Shown: positions 8,942-18,022 of the stretch, piece after piece
How the letters are laid out: each line of letters begins with the position of its first letter
Numbering within the stretch: the stretch's first letter is position 1
The notes under the pieces: generated by a model
The model's database searches: none
What the model saw: the letters and a program-made list of their open reading frames with translations, nothing else
What the model was told of the DNA's origin: nothing
Made by a program: the position numbers and the translations under genes
Origin: Rhizobium sp.
GTDB lineage: Bacteria > Pseudomonadota > Alphaproteobacteria > Rhizobiales > Rhizobiaceae
NCBI GenBank assembly: GCA_019739215.1
Contig: JAHHDR010000034.1
Location: 124,001-188,000 of the forward strand
Direction of reading: 5' to 3'
Length of the DNA stretch: 64,000 nt

Positions 8942-9412
8942 ATGAATCTCGATCGCATCGACCAGAAGATCATCCGGCTGCTGGAAGGCAATGCGCGCCT
9001 GTCCTTTGCCGAGCTTGCCGAACAGGTGGGGCTGTCGAAGACGCCGTGCTGGAAACGGGTCAAGGCGCTGGAGGATGCCGGCGTGATCCGTGGCTACGGG
9101 CTGGACGTCGATCCCGCCAAGATGGGCTTCGGCCTGGAGGCCTTCGTCCAGGTGACGATCTCGCCCGAAAGCTATGCGGCCTTCGAGGCGGCGGTGCTGC
9201 GCCATCCGCTGATCCGACGCTGTCACGCCACGACCGGCGAGGACGACTACCTGCTGCAGATCCTCGCCGTCGACATGGCGGAACTCGATGCGCTGCTGCG
9301 GCAGGAGATCGCCCTGCTGCCCGGCGTCCGGCGTACGGTGACCTCGATGATCACGCGCGAGATCAAGACCGCGGCGCGGCTGGCCGATGCGCTGGCGCGG
9401 ATCACCGCCTGA
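8942..9412 (+). CDS. Lrp/AsnC family regulator, likely controlling kynA
   Basis: This 156-residue protein has an N-terminal winged-helix domain (LDRIDQKIIRLLEGNARLSF, then AEQVGLSKTPCWKRVKALED) and a C-terminal RAM ligand-binding domain (CHATTGEDDYLLQILAVDM). The HTH serine/threonine pattern KTPCWKRV is that of the AsnC group with the Cys-Trp variant common in alphaproteobacteria. The ATG at 8942 follows CCGGAGAACGC. Its divergent position next to kynA suggests tryptophan- or kynurenine-responsive control of that gene; this is inference from gene order. Confidence 0.85.
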   Translation: MNLDRIDQKIIRLLEGNARLSFAELAEQVGLSKTPCWKRVKALEDAGVIRGYGLDVDPAKMGFGLEAFVQVTISPESYAAFEAAVLRHPLIRRCHATTGEDDYLLQILAVDMAELDALLRQEIALLPGVRRTVTSMITREIKTAARLADALARITA

Positions 9413-9482
9413 GCAGTTCCGGGCGCGGAGGGTGGCTGTCCAAAACCAATCGAAAAAGACAGGCTGGCAGACCACACAATTG

Positions 9483-9513
9483 CCTTGACGGCGGGACAGT
9501 CAAGGTTTGTACT
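9483..9513 (+). promoter_or_regulatory. Promoter with overlapping palindrome upstream of the UxaA-family gene
   Basis: The inverted repeat CCTTGAC-N9-GTCAAGG spans 9483-9505. It overlaps a plausible sigma-70 promoter, TTGACG at 9485-9490 and TGTACT at 9508-9513 with a 17-base spacer, which ends 32 bases before the coding start. A repressor bound to the palindrome would block the -35 box. The regulator is not identified. Confidence 0.4.
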
Positions 9514-9545
9514 TTACGCAGAAAAGACAATTCCGGAATAATGCC

Positions 9546-11078
9546 ATGACCTCGCTTGCAGCACCGATCATCATCCTCAACCCGGCCGACGATGTCGGCG
9601 TGGCCCGCCAGAGGATCGGCAAGGGGGAAGCGACGGGTTACGAAGGACTGATGGCGACCGACCTGATCGGCCGTGGCCACAAGGTGGCGCTGAAGCCGAT
9701 CAAGGCCGGCCAGGAAGTCCACAAGTTCGGCCAGGTGATCGGCGTCGCGACCGCCGATATCGCGCCGGGGCAGCATATCCACCTGCATAACCTTCAGATG
9801 ATCCCGTCGGAGCATGAATACCAGCTTGGCGGCGCCAACCGCGACGAGGGCTTGCTGCCGGTGGCCGAGCGGCGGACGTTCATGGGCTTTGACCGTGGTC
9901 CGGGCGGCGTCGGCACGCGCAATTACATCGGCATCATCTCCTCGGTGAACTGTTCCGCCACAGTGTCGCGCTACATCGCCGACCATTTCAACCGCTCGGG
10001 CGGGCTCGACGGCTTCGGCAATATCGATGGCGTGGTGGCGCTGACCCATGGTGGTGGCTGCGCGCTCAACAACAAGTCCGAGGGCTACCGGATCCTGACG
10101 CGGACGATCCAGGGCTATGCGCGGCATCCGAATTTCGGCGGCATATTGATGATCGGGCTGGGCTGCGAGACCAACCAGATCGCGCCGATCCTCGAACATT
10201 ACAAGCTGGCCGAGGGTGCGCTGCTGCGCACGATGACGATCCAGCAGACGGGCGGCACCAGGAAGACGATCGAGGCGGCGCAGGAAATCATCAAGGAGAT
10301 GCTGCCGCTCGTGAATGCCGTCGAGCGGACGGAGCAGCCTTTGTCGGCGCTGAAGCTCGCGCTCGAATGCGGTGGCTCGGACGGCTATTCCGGGATTTCG
10401 GCCAACCCGGCGCTGGGCGTGGCCTCCGACCTGCTGGTCAAGAATGGCGGCACATCGGTGCTGGCGGAAACGCCGGAAATCTACGGCGCCGAGCATCTGT
10501 TGACCCGGCGGGCGGTGTCGCCCGATGTGGCGCAGAAGCTCCTTTCCCGCATCGACTGGTGGCGGGACTATACGGCGCGGAACGGCGACGAACTCAACAA
10601 CAATCCCTCCTACGGCAACAAGCAGGGCGGGCTGACCACCATCCTCGAAAAATCGCTCGGCGCGGTGGCCAAGGGCGGGACCATGCCGCTCAAGGCGGTC
10701 TATGAATATGCCGAGATGGTGACGGAGCCGGGCTTCGTGTTCATGGACACGCCCGGCTACGATCCGGCGGCGGTGACCGGCCAAGTGGCGGGGGGATGCA
10801 ACGTGATCTGTTTCACCACCGGACGCGGTTCGGTCTCGGGCTTCAAGCCGGCGCCCTGCATCAAGATCGCCACCAACACCGAGATGTACGACCATATGGA
10901 CGAGGACATGGACATCAACTGCGGCGGCATCGTCACCGGCACCGAGACGATCGAGCAGGCGGGGCTGCGGATCTTCGAGGACATCATCGCGGTCGCCTCG
11001 GGCAAGAAGACGTCGAGCGAGATCTACGACTACGGCGACAACGAGTTCGTACCTTGGCAGGTGGGGGCGATCACCTGA
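9546..11078 (+). CDS. Altronate/galactarate dehydratase family protein (UxaA type)
   Basis: The 510-residue protein contains an N-terminal SAF domain (residues about 1-90, ending GQHIHLHNLQ) and the large UxaA dehydratase domain. Typical segments are VGTRNYIGIISSVNCSATV, THGGGCALNN, LMIGLGCETNQI and ALECGGSDGYSGISANPALG. These enzymes are metal-dependent and dehydrate D-altronate or D-galactarate in hexuronate and aldarate breakdown. Full length (E. coli UxaA is close to 495) makes it likely active, but altronate and galactarate cannot be told apart here. The start at 9546 was chosen over an upstream in-frame codon because it matches the family N-terminus. No other uronate gene is adjacent. 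Confidence 0.85.
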   Translation: MTSLAAPIIILNPADDVGVARQRIGKGEATGYEGLMATDLIGRGHKVALKPIKAGQEVHKFGQVIGVATADIAPGQHIHLHNLQMIPSEHEYQLGGANRDEGLLPVAERRTFMGFDRGPGGVGTRNYIGIISSVNCSATVSRYIADHFNRSGGLDGFGNIDGVVALTHGGGCALNNKSEGYRILTRTIQGYARHPNFGGILMIGLGCETNQIAPILEHYKLAEGALLRTMTIQQTGGTRKTIEAAQEIIKEMLPLVNAVERTEQPLSALKLALECGGSDGYSGISANPALGVASDLLVKNGGTSVLAETPEIYGAEHLLTRRAVSPDVAQKLLSRIDWWRDYTARNGDELNNNPSYGNKQGGLTTILEKSLGAVAKGGTMPLKAVYEYAEMVTEPGFVFMDTPGYDPAAVTGQVAGGCNVICFTTGRGSVSGFKPAPCIKIATNTEMYDHMDEDMDINCGGIVTGTETIEQAGLRIFEDIIAVASGKKTSSEIYDYGDNEFVPWQVGAIT

Positions 11079-11087
11079 GGCGGGGGA

Positions 11088-11351
11088 TCACCCCGGGCAG
11101 GCAAACGCCGCCTTGATATTGCCCGGCGCACGCGCGTCGCAGGATGCCTTGGACAGCGCGCGGGCACACGCGCCCGACAGTTTCGCCTTGTTCTCGATCA
11201 GGCAGGCGAGCGCCTTGTCGCGCGAGAACACCATGCCGCAATTGGCCTTGACGTCGGCCTCGCAGCGCGCGCGGATTTCAGCCCGCGCATCGGCCAGTGC
11301 GTAGGCAGGAAGGCATGCGGCGACGGCGGCGATCAGCAGAAGAGTTTTCAT
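11088..11351 (-). CDS. Small exported Cys-rich protein
   Basis: This 87-residue protein starts with a clear Sec signal peptide (MKTLLLIAAVAACLPAYALA). The mature part has six cysteines in a pattern like the Cys-rich GLG1 repeat (RCEADVKANCGMVFSRDKAL, then CLIENKAKLSGACARAL), so it is probably a disulfide-bonded periplasmic protein. The function is unknown. It is convergent with the dehydratase gene, 9 bases apart. Confidence 0.65.
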   Translation of the reverse strand: MKTLLLIAAVAACLPAYALADARAEIRARCEADVKANCGMVFSRDKALACLIENKAKLSGACARALSKASCDARAPGNIKAAFACPG

Positions 11352-11452
11352 TGACCATGGTCTCCAGGGACAGGTTTCTCTCGGTGGTTGGCCTGTCGTC
11401 CCTCATACACCGATTTCGCCGGAGAGTTGAAGTCCCCCGAGGGCACGGCCTC

Positions 11453-11566
11453 TCAGCCTGATCCGAAGGCAGCGCGGCTGGCGATCGCCAGGCTCGACTG
11501 GACCAGATCGCGATAGAGTTCCAGCCTTTCATGGTCATGAAGTCGCTCCGAGCCGTGATGTTTCAT
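11453..11566 (-). CDS. Possible 37-residue small protein
   Basis: A short frame starts with ATG at 11566 behind GATGGAGGTTTCG, a good ribosome binding site, and ends at a TGA at 11453. The product begins MKHHGSERLHDHERLELYRD and ends in an Ala/Ser-rich helix. It is too short for homology judgement. It lies in an otherwise empty 470-base region between the Cys-rich protein and the histidine kinase; nothing else was seen there. Confidence 0.35.
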   Translation of the reverse strand: MKHHGSERLHDHERLELYRDLVQSSLAIASRAAFGSG

Positions 11567-11821
11567 CGAAACCTCCATCTATCCAACGAAAACAAGATGT
11601 ACGATCAGCAGCCGTAAATCCTGACGGAAATCCGAAATTTCGCCGACGCTGGCGGGAATGCTGCCGGCAGGCTACGGCCGGGGCAGGAACGGGGGACGGA
11701 GCCGGCGCAACATGGGGTGAGCCACGCAGAAAAAACACTGCAATTTCATTTGGATTACGAAGAGTTATGTGAAAAGTTGAAGCAAGTTCGCTGGGCAGCC
11801 TTGGAGGAACGAGCGGTATCG

Positions 11822-14029
11822 ATGCGTTTTCATTTCCAATCGCCTGCCCTTATTCTTGCGGCCATCATCATCCTGTCTCTCGCCGCGACGGTCTGGACGA
11901 TCCGCGCTGCCGCGTCGCAGGCCGGCGTGGAGGCGGATGTGGTGCATCGCGCCGGCGCGCTGCCGCTGGTTCGCGAAGACGGGGCGGAAAGGCTACTCGT
12001 CGGCCTTGCCTCCGCGCGGCTCGCTGATCGCGAGATCATGCGGGACCGCACGGCGCTCGACGCGCGCCTTGCCGCGGAGCCGGATCTCGGAATCGTCTTC
12101 GAGGAGGCGGATTTCGTGGAAGATCCCGACATGCTGCCGAGCTATGCGGCCATCGATCGCTTCCACCAGCGCCAGGCCAGGATCACCGGCCTGCTCGACG
12201 AGGGCCGCGTACTGCTGGTCCGGTCCGCCGACAGCGGCTTTTCCGGCAGCCTCGATTTCCGCGAGGTTGCCGTTGCCCCCGCACGTGGGGCGGCCTCGCT
12301 GCCGGCCTATTTCTGGGTGCAGATCGGCGCCGGCCTCGTGGTTATCCTGATCGCGGCGGTTTTCCTGGCATTGCGGCCGCGGAGCTTCGCCGTCACCGCC
12401 TTCGCCGTCGCAGGGCTCGGCATCACAGGGGCGGCCTATACGGCGGCGACCTACAGTTCGCGCCATCTCGGCATGGACCCGGCACTGATCGCGACACTGT
12501 CGTCGCTCAACCATGTCTTCACCGCCAGCTTCGGCATCGGCATCATCGGGCTGTTCTCGGTCTATCCGGTGCGCATCGCCGATCCGCGCAAGACCGCGCT
12601 GCCCGCCGCGATCCTCAGCTACGGCGCGCTCGCGGCCTATCATCAGCGGCTGCTGCCGCATGACCTCGTGTCGCTGCAGAACATCGTGGCGGCCCTGCTT
12701 GTCGCAATCCTGGTTGCGGTCTTCCTGCAGCACCGGGCGACGCGCAACCGGCCCGCCGACCGCGCAGCGCTGATCTGGCTCGGCCTGTCGGTCGTGTCGG
12801 GCTCGACGGCCTTCGTCTCGCTGGTGATCATTCCGGTCGCGCTCGGTCATCAGGGCGTGGTGACGCAGGCCTTCGGCTTCGTACTCCTGGCGATGATCTA
12901 TGTCGGCATCGCATTCGCCGTGTCGCGCTACCGGCTGTTCGACATCGGCCGCTGGTCCTACCGGGTGCTGATCTATGCCGGCATGATCGTGTCGCTGCTG
13001 GCGCTCGACGTCGCCTTCGTGCTGGGGCTGCAGATGTCCGAACAGGCTTCGCTCGCCATCGCCTCGGCCATCGTGCTCGTCATCTACTTTCCGCTGCGCG
13101 ACCTCGTGTCGGACCGGCTGTTCCGGAGATCGAGCCAGAACCTGCCCGAACTCTACCGGCAGGCCGTGGCGACAGCCTACAAGTTCACGCCCGCCGCACG
13201 CCAGCTCGCATGGCGCAAGCTGATGGAGGAAGCATTCCAGCCCGGCCACGTCGAGATGCCGCAGCCCGTGCCGCACCAGGTCGGCGTGCGCAACGAGGGG
13301 ATAGAGATGGCGCTCCCCGCCTATGCCTGGTCGGCGCCGCTCTCATTGGGACTGGCGGCACAGGGGCGGCGGCTCTTCGCAACGCGCGATGTCGAACTGG
13401 CCGAGGAACTGGCGGAGATCGCGGCCTCCGCCCATGCCGACCGGCTGAGCTACGAAAAGGGCGCGGAGGAGGAGCGGCACCGCATCGCCCGCGACCTGCA
13501 TGACGATGTCGGATCGACGCTGCTTTCGGGCCTGCACGCCGTCGACGAGGGGCGCCGGCAGGAAACCCTGGTCGAGGCCCTGTCCGACATCCGCCGCATC
13601 GCCCATGATCTCGCCGGGCAGGAATTGTCCATGGAGCGCTTCGTCGCGCAACTGCGGCATGACATGCGGCAACGGGCAGTCGCGCACGACCGGGGCTTCG
13701 AATGGCCGCTGGGCAGCGCCGACGACGATCACAGCGTGCTGCCCTACCGCTTCCACCACAATCTCTCGGCCATGGTGCGCGAGGCAGTGTCCAATGCGCT
13801 CAAGCATGGCAGCGGCACGATCAGGGCGACGGCCGAGATCGAGAACGACAGGCTGGAGATGGCGATCTCGAACCCCGCCGGCGCAGCGGCCGATCGCGAC
13901 GACAGCGGCATCGGGCTGAAGAACATCGCCGCCCGCGCCGCCGGACTTGGCGGTCACGCCGAGGCCACAGCACAGGATGGGCGCTTTGTCGTCCGCATTT
14001 CGCTGCCTCTTCCGAGCGAGGCGGAATGA
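11822..14029 (+). CDS. Membrane sensor histidine kinase (NarX/HisKA_3 type)
   Basis: The protein has 735 residues. A first membrane helix (LILAAIIILSLAATVWTI) is followed by a periplasmic domain of about 120 residues and then a bundle of roughly seven or eight helices (from VQIGAGLVVILIAAVFLAL). The cytoplasmic kinase core has the HisKA_3 phospho-acceptor helix ERHRIARDLHDDVGSTLLSG, the N box REAVSNALKHG and the G box GIGLKNIAARAAGLGG. It should phosphorylate the response regulator whose start overlaps its stop by four bases. The ATG at 11822 was chosen because it opens on the first helix; a GTG at 11717 is in frame. The signal is unknown. Confidence 0.85.
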   Translation: MRFHFQSPALILAAIIILSLAATVWTIRAAASQAGVEADVVHRAGALPLVREDGAERLLVGLASARLADREIMRDRTALDARLAAEPDLGIVFEEADFVEDPDMLPSYAAIDRFHQRQARITGLLDEGRVLLVRSADSGFSGSLDFREVAVAPARGAASLPAYFWVQIGAGLVVILIAAVFLALRPRSFAVTAFAVAGLGITGAAYTAATYSSRHLGMDPALIATLSSLNHVFTASFGIGIIGLFSVYPVRIADPRKTALPAAILSYGALAAYHQRLLPHDLVSLQNIVAALLVAILVAVFLQHRATRNRPADRAALIWLGLSVVSGSTAFVSLVIIPVALGHQGVVTQAFGFVLLAMIYVGIAFAVSRYRLFDIGRWSYRVLIYAGMIVSLLALDVAFVLGLQMSEQASLAIASAIVLVIYFPLRDLVSDRLFRRSSQNLPELYRQAVATAYKFTPAARQLAWRKLMEEAFQPGHVEMPQPVPHQVGVRNEGIEMALPAYAWSAPLSLGLAAQGRRLFATRDVELAEELAEIAASAHADRLSYEKGAEEERHRIARDLHDDVGSTLLSGLHAVDEGRRQETLVEALSDIRRIAHDLAGQELSMERFVAQLRHDMRQRAVAHDRGFEWPLGSADDDHSVLPYRFHHNLSAMVREAVSNALKHGSGTIRATAEIENDRLEMAISNPAGAAADRDDSGIGLKNIAARAAGLGGHAEATAQDGRFVVRISLPLPSEAE

Positions 14030-14712
14030 TGGACGGGCTGGCGATACGCAACAAGCGGCTGCTGGTGGTGGAGGACAATCCGGAAACCCGGCAGTGGATC
14101 TGCGCCACGCTGAGGAGCGCGTTTCCGGATGTCGAATTCGTCGCGACCGGCACCTTCGCCGAGGCGCGCGCCCTGTTGTTCGGGCCGAAGGGAACGCGGC
14201 AGGCCTTCGACGTAGCGCTGCTCGACATCGTGCTTCCCGATGGCAGCGGCATCGACCTCATTCGCCGCATCAACACCGAGCTGCGGGAAACGACGCCCGT
14301 CGTGATCACCATTTACGACGACGACGCGACCCTGTTCGAGGCGCTGGCCGCCGGCGCCATGGGCTATATCCTGAAGGGGGTGAAGACGGCCAACCTGATC
14401 GAACAGCTCCGCCGCATCGACAGCGACGAGCCGCCAATCTCGCCGCAGATCGCACGGCGCATGCTCAATTTCTTCAAGGTGGCCCTGCCGGCCCAGAAGG
14501 CCGGGCCCGCATTCCTGGAGGCCAACCTGACCAATCGCGAGGTCGAGGTACTGAGCCTGCTGGGCAAGGGGCTGACAGCCACCGAGATCGCCGGAATCCT
14601 CGGCATGTCGCAGAACACCTGCGCCACCCATATCAAGGCGATCTATCGCAAGCTAAATGTATCGAGCCGTGCCGAGGCGGCGATCGAGGCCGACCGCCGC
14701 GGCCTCGTGTAA
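14026..14712 (+). CDS. NarL/FixJ family response regulator
   Basis: This 228-residue protein has an N-terminal receiver domain with the phospho-acceptor Asp in VALLDIVLPDGSG and the conserved Lys in AMGYILKG. The C-terminal LuxR HTH reads LTNREVEVLSLLGKGLTATE then SQNTCATHIKAIYRKLNV. It overlaps the kinase stop by ATGA (a second ATG at 14029 is equally possible), so kinase and regulator form a two-component operon. Its targets are unknown. Confidence 0.88.
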   Translation: MMDGLAIRNKRLLVVEDNPETRQWICATLRSAFPDVEFVATGTFAEARALLFGPKGTRQAFDVALLDIVLPDGSGIDLIRRINTELRETTPVVITIYDDDATLFEALAAGAMGYILKGVKTANLIEQLRRIDSDEPPISPQIARRMLNFFKVALPAQKAGPAFLEANLTNREVEVLSLLGKGLTATEIAGILGMSQNTCATHIKAIYRKLNVSSRAEAAIEADRRGLV

Positions 14713-14715
14713 ACC

Positions 14716-14967
14716 TCAGTCCTGCTCGCGCAGGCCCGGCGCATAGTTATCCTCCGAGGGGTCGATGTCGGATTTGACGATAAAGGCGTCGCGCCCAAAC
14801 TTCACGGCCGCCCGGACGGCATCGGCATTGGGAAGGTCATCGGGGTCAAGCGCCTCCGGGTCATCCGGCGACCTGATCTCGCGATCGGTCTCGTTGCGAT
14901 AGACGTCGTCCTCGCCGATATCGAGCGCGCCGCCGGTGGTCCTGTTGTCGTTGCCTGGCTTATCCAT
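14716..14967 (-). CDS. Small acidic hypothetical protein, probably stress-induced
   Basis: This 83-residue, strongly acidic protein has no signal peptide and no membrane helix (MDKPGNDNRTTGGALDIGED; many Asp/Glu throughout). The ATG at 14967 follows AGAGGAG. The family is not recognised. Its upstream region holds a textbook EcfG promoter, so it is probably part of the general stress regulon. It ends 3 bases from the end of the convergent response regulator gene. Confidence 0.6.
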   Translation of the reverse strand: MDKPGNDNRTTGGALDIGEDDVYRNETDREIRSPDDPEALDPDDLPNADAVRAAVKFGRDAFIVKSDIDPSEDNYAPGLREQD

Positions 14968-14993
14968 TGTCGGACTCCTCTGTTCCCGCAAGC

Positions 14994-15018
14994 AACGTTC
15001 GCCATTGGCAGGGGTTCC
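14994..15018 (-). promoter_or_regulatory. EcfG-type general stress promoter (GGAAC-N16-CGTT)
   Basis: On the minus strand, GGAAC (15018-15014) is followed after exactly 16 bases by CGTT (14997-14994). This is the known consensus for the alphaproteobacterial general stress sigma factor EcfG. It ends 26 bases before the ATG of the small acidic gene at 14967, the right distance for its promoter. Confidence 0.65.
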
Positions 15019-15133
15019 GGATCAGGCGGCGCAATCTCGCGAGACTTTTTGACGGCCCCTGTCGGATCGGCGGGCATTGCTTCGTCGAGAAGCGAGCCCG
15101 ATTGCGCGGGCCGCCAACCAACAGGAGCATGCC

Positions 15134-15559
15134 ATGAACGAAGCCGATATGACCGCACCGATGCCGCCGATGCCGCCGACGCTCAACAACCTCGTGCCCT
15201 ACATCACCGTCGACGGGACGCAGCAGGCGGCCGAATTCTACAAAACGGCCTTCGGGGCCGAACTTGCCTTTGCGGTGCCGCCCGACGAGAAGGGACGGAC
15301 CATGCACATGCATCTCTATATCAACGGCTCGTCGCTGATGCTGTCGGACGCCTATCCCGACTACGGCCACCCCTACGAGAAGCCGCAGGGCTTCATGCTG
15401 CAACTCATCGTCGAGGATATCGACATGTGGTGGGATCGCGCCGTCGGCGCGGGCGCCGAGGTGGTGACGCCGGTGGAGATGATGTTCTGGGGTGCCCGCT
15501 GGGGGCAGGTCCGCGACCCGTTCGGCATAATCTGGGGCTTCAACGAGGTGAAGCGCTAG
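15134..15559 (+). CDS. VOC family protein (glyoxalase/PhnB-like)
   Basis: The protein has 141 residues and the PhnB-like vicinal oxygen chelate fold: LVPYITVDGTQQAAEFYKTA at the N-terminus, MHMHLYINGSSLMLSDAYPD in the middle and WGQVRDPFGIIWGFNE at the end. Such proteins are dimers that may bind metal and act as dioxygenases, isomerases or resistance proteins; many have no known reaction. The ATG at 15134 follows AGGAG and skips a Met-Pro-rich extension. Neighbouring genes give no pathway clue. Confidence 0.75.
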   Translation: MNEADMTAPMPPMPPTLNNLVPYITVDGTQQAAEFYKTAFGAELAFAVPPDEKGRTMHMHLYINGSSLMLSDAYPDYGHPYEKPQGFMLQLIVEDIDMWWDRAVGAGAEVVTPVEMMFWGARWGQVRDPFGIIWGFNEVKR

Positions 15560-15618
15560 CCAACTAGCGGGCGGGGAGGAGCCGGGGCGGGCGATGGCCA
15601 CCCCGGCCGAACGCTGCG

Positions 15619-15960
15619 TCAGACGGCGGCGATGATGCCGATCTCGACCTTGTATTGCGGCGCCGCGAGTCGGGATTCCACGGTGGCGCGGGCCGGGCCC
15701 TGGCCGGCCGGCAGCCAGGCTTCCCAGGCGGCGTTCATTTCCCCGAAGGTCGACATGTCGGTGAGCCAGATCGTGGCGGACAGGAGCTTGGTCTTGTCGG
15801 AGCCGGCGCGGGCCAGCAACGCATCGACGCTGGCCAGGATGTCGGCGGTCTGCTCGGCAACGCTCGAGCCTTCACCAACCTGGCCGGCAAGGAAGACGAA
15901 GCCGTTATAGGTCACGGCCTGGCTCATGCGGGCACCGGGGTCGAAGCGCTGGATGTTCAT
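15619..15960 (-). CDS. Rid family protein (RidA-like, YjgF/YER057c/UK114)
   Basis: The 113-residue protein matches the Rid fold: FVFLAGQVGEGSSVAEQTAD, LLSATIWLTDMSTFGEMN and ARATVESRLAAPQYKVEIG. Canonical RidA hydrolyses reactive 2-aminoacrylate and other enamines. The active-site arginine appears kept (ARATVE), but the glutamate expected in the final VEIE motif is Gly here (VEIGIIAAV). It may belong to another Rid subgroup with a different activity. Confidence 0.75.
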   Translation of the reverse strand: MNIQRFDPGARMSQAVTYNGFVFLAGQVGEGSSVAEQTADILASVDALLARAGSDKTKLLSATIWLTDMSTFGEMNAAWEAWLPAGQGPARATVESRLAAPQYKVEIGIIAAV

Positions 15961-16080
15961 GGATAGCTCCCTAGCAAGAATGTTTCGCTGACGCCCTCCG
16001 GCGCCACTTCAGGCGACCTCGTGCCTTGACGAGACCGCGTGTCCGCTGGCATCTCACATCACCACACGAGGAACAAGCCT

Positions 16081-16755
16081 TTGACTGACACGCCTGCCGT
16101 TTTCCGCAAGACCTATGCCGCCTTCCTGTTCGACATGGACGGAACATTGCTCAGTTCTATCGCGGCCGCCGAACGCGTCTGGGGCGGCTGGGCACGGCGG
16201 CACGGGCTGGATGTCGAGGCCTTCCTGCCGACGATCCACGGCGTCCGCGCCGAGGACACGATCCGGCGGCAGAATCTCGACGGCATCGATATCGACGAGG
16301 AGGTGCGCTGGGTGGAGCGGGCGGAGATCGATGATGTCGACGGCGTGGTGGCCATCGACGGCATCCTCGATTTCCTCAATGCCCTGCCCGACGACAAATG
16401 GGCGATCGTGACCTCGGCCACGCGGGAACTCGCCACCAGGCGCCTCTCCGCAGCCGGCATTGCGCCGCCGAAGATCTTCGTAACCGCCGAAGACGTCAAG
16501 CGCGGCAAGCCGGCGCCCGATCCCTTCCTCACCGCCGCCGAACGGCTCGGCGTCAGGGCGTCGGACTGCCTAGTGTTCGAGGACGCACCGGCGGGAATCG
16601 CGGCGGGAGAGGCCGCGGGCGCGGACGTGATGGTGATCACGGCAACGCATGGCGGACATTTCGAGACCGCGCATGCCACCACAGGCAACTATGTCGACAT
16701 CGTCGTGTTTGCCAGAGACGACGGCACGCTCGCGGTCGAGCGCCGCAGGGCCTGA
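16081..16755 (+). CDS. HAD superfamily hydrolase (sugar phosphatase-like)
   Basis: The 224-residue protein has HAD motif I FLFDMDGTLL with the nucleophilic Asp, motif II in IVTSATREL, the Lys in VKRGKPAPDPFLTAA, and motif IV in VFEDAPAGIAAGEAAG. The small helical cap and overall length match 2-deoxyglucose-6-phosphate/glycerol-3-phosphate type phosphatases. The TTG at 16081 is chosen because CGAGGAA lies 8 bases upstream; an in-frame GTG at 16039 has no clear ribosome binding site. The substrate is unknown. Confidence 0.75.
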   Translation: MTDTPAVFRKTYAAFLFDMDGTLLSSIAAAERVWGGWARRHGLDVEAFLPTIHGVRAEDTIRRQNLDGIDIDEEVRWVERAEIDDVDGVVAIDGILDFLNALPDDKWAIVTSATRELATRRLSAAGIAPPKIFVTAEDVKRGKPAPDPFLTAAERLGVRASDCLVFEDAPAGIAAGEAAGADVMVITATHGGHFETAHATTGNYVDIVVFARDDGTLAVERRRA

Positions 16756-16914
16756 ATCCAGCACCTTCGCTTCGTCGAGGACGAGTGTGCTGTCGCGTTC
16801 TTGTCATCGCGCCGCGCACGCGAATAGATTGTAGCCGAGGCGCGTTTCCTTCCAGTCGAGATCGGTCGCCGCTGCCGGGAAGCGGCCCGGTTGCATGAGA
16901 TATGGGGGTATCAG

Positions 16915-17868
16915 TTGAATTTCTTGTCCACCGAGCAGGTTCCCCGCCAACAGCGTCTGCAGATCCTGAATGATTTCATCGGCCGGAAGGTTGCCCGCAG
17001 GCAGTTTCGGCCGCTGGTCGACGACGTTTCGGTCGAACTGAACACCATCACGCTGCCAAACGGCCTGATGGTTGGAAAAGCCCGATATTCCCCGATGGCG
17101 GGAAAGCGCACCAGCGAAATGCTTGCGGATGGTCGCGACGATTATCTTCTGGCGATCCAGAATGCCGATTGTGAGATCACGATCGATGGCCGGCCGTCGA
17201 TCACCGTGCGTAAAGGTGATGCCATGCTGGTCAACGAAGCGGTTCATTCGGAATTCCGGCTGCCGCACACCACAGTCACGGTTCTGTCGCTCGGATTTCG
17301 CGAGTTGACGACCCGCATACCCCGACTTCAGGCCAGGCCGTATTATCACATGGCCGGGAGTTGCCGGGGCATCAACCTGCTTGCGGGCTATTCCGACCTG
17401 CTGCTTACCGAACCGGCAACAGCGCAAATGCTGGGAGAACGGGCCGCAGGGCATATCTACGATCTCGCCGCACTGGCGGTTTCGGCCTCCATGTCCGGGG
17501 AAGCGGAGGCCGACCGGGCTTCGATCGGTGGCGCACGGCTGGACATTGCCAAGCGGCATATCGTGAAGCGGCTCCGGGAGCCGGACCTGAACGTGACGTC
17601 GATCGCCCGCGATCAGGGCGTCACACCGCGCTACCTGCAACGACTGTTCGAGGCCGAGGGCACAAGCTTCTCCGAATTCCTGCGCGACGCGCGTCTCGAT
17701 CTCGCCTTCGACACGCTGACGGACCGGCGCCAGGACCGCGCGAGCATTTCGACTGTCGCATATGATTGCGGCTTTTCCGACCTGTCGCATTTCAACCGCT
17801 CGTTCCGCAAACGCTTCGAGCGGACGCCGTCGGATGTGCGGGCGGCCGCGTTGAAACGGCGCAGCTGA
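16915..17868 (+). CDS. AraC family transcriptional regulator
   Basis: The protein has 317 residues. The C-terminal AraC/XylS DNA-binding domain has both helix-turn-helices: VTSIARDQGVTPRYLQRLFE and ISTVAYDCGFSDLSHFNRSF, closing with RKRFERTPSDVR. The N-terminal region is a cupin-like ligand-binding domain with a segment GDAMLVNEAVHSEF typical of AraC-binding proteins. The TTG at 16915, preceded by GGGGG, is preferred over a TTG 24 bases upstream; no ATG fits. Targets are unknown; the RTX gene downstream is one possibility. Confidence 0.8.
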   Translation: MNFLSTEQVPRQQRLQILNDFIGRKVARRQFRPLVDDVSVELNTITLPNGLMVGKARYSPMAGKRTSEMLADGRDDYLLAIQNADCEITIDGRPSITVRKGDAMLVNEAVHSEFRLPHTTVTVLSLGFRELTTRIPRLQARPYYHMAGSCRGINLLAGYSDLLLTEPATAQMLGERAAGHIYDLAALAVSASMSGEAEADRASIGGARLDIAKRHIVKRLREPDLNVTSIARDQGVTPRYLQRLFEAEGTSFSEFLRDARLDLAFDTLTDRRQDRASISTVAYDCGFSDLSHFNRSFRKRFERTPSDVRAAALKRRS

Positions 17869-18022
17869 AGCTTTGCTTTGGGCAGGTCCGTTCACGGGCC
17901 TGTTCGCCACAAGCCCAATCCGTTCATCCTTGACCAAGAGTCACCCGCTGCGGCCGTTCTATAGCGGCGTGGCGGTTGCACGGGACACGGCCGCGTCAAT
18001 CAGCAACGCGGAGTGAACAGCC

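Noticed and set aside
9402-10895. 497-codon minus-strand frame
   Set aside because: Antisense of the UxaA-family gene; composition is shadow-like.
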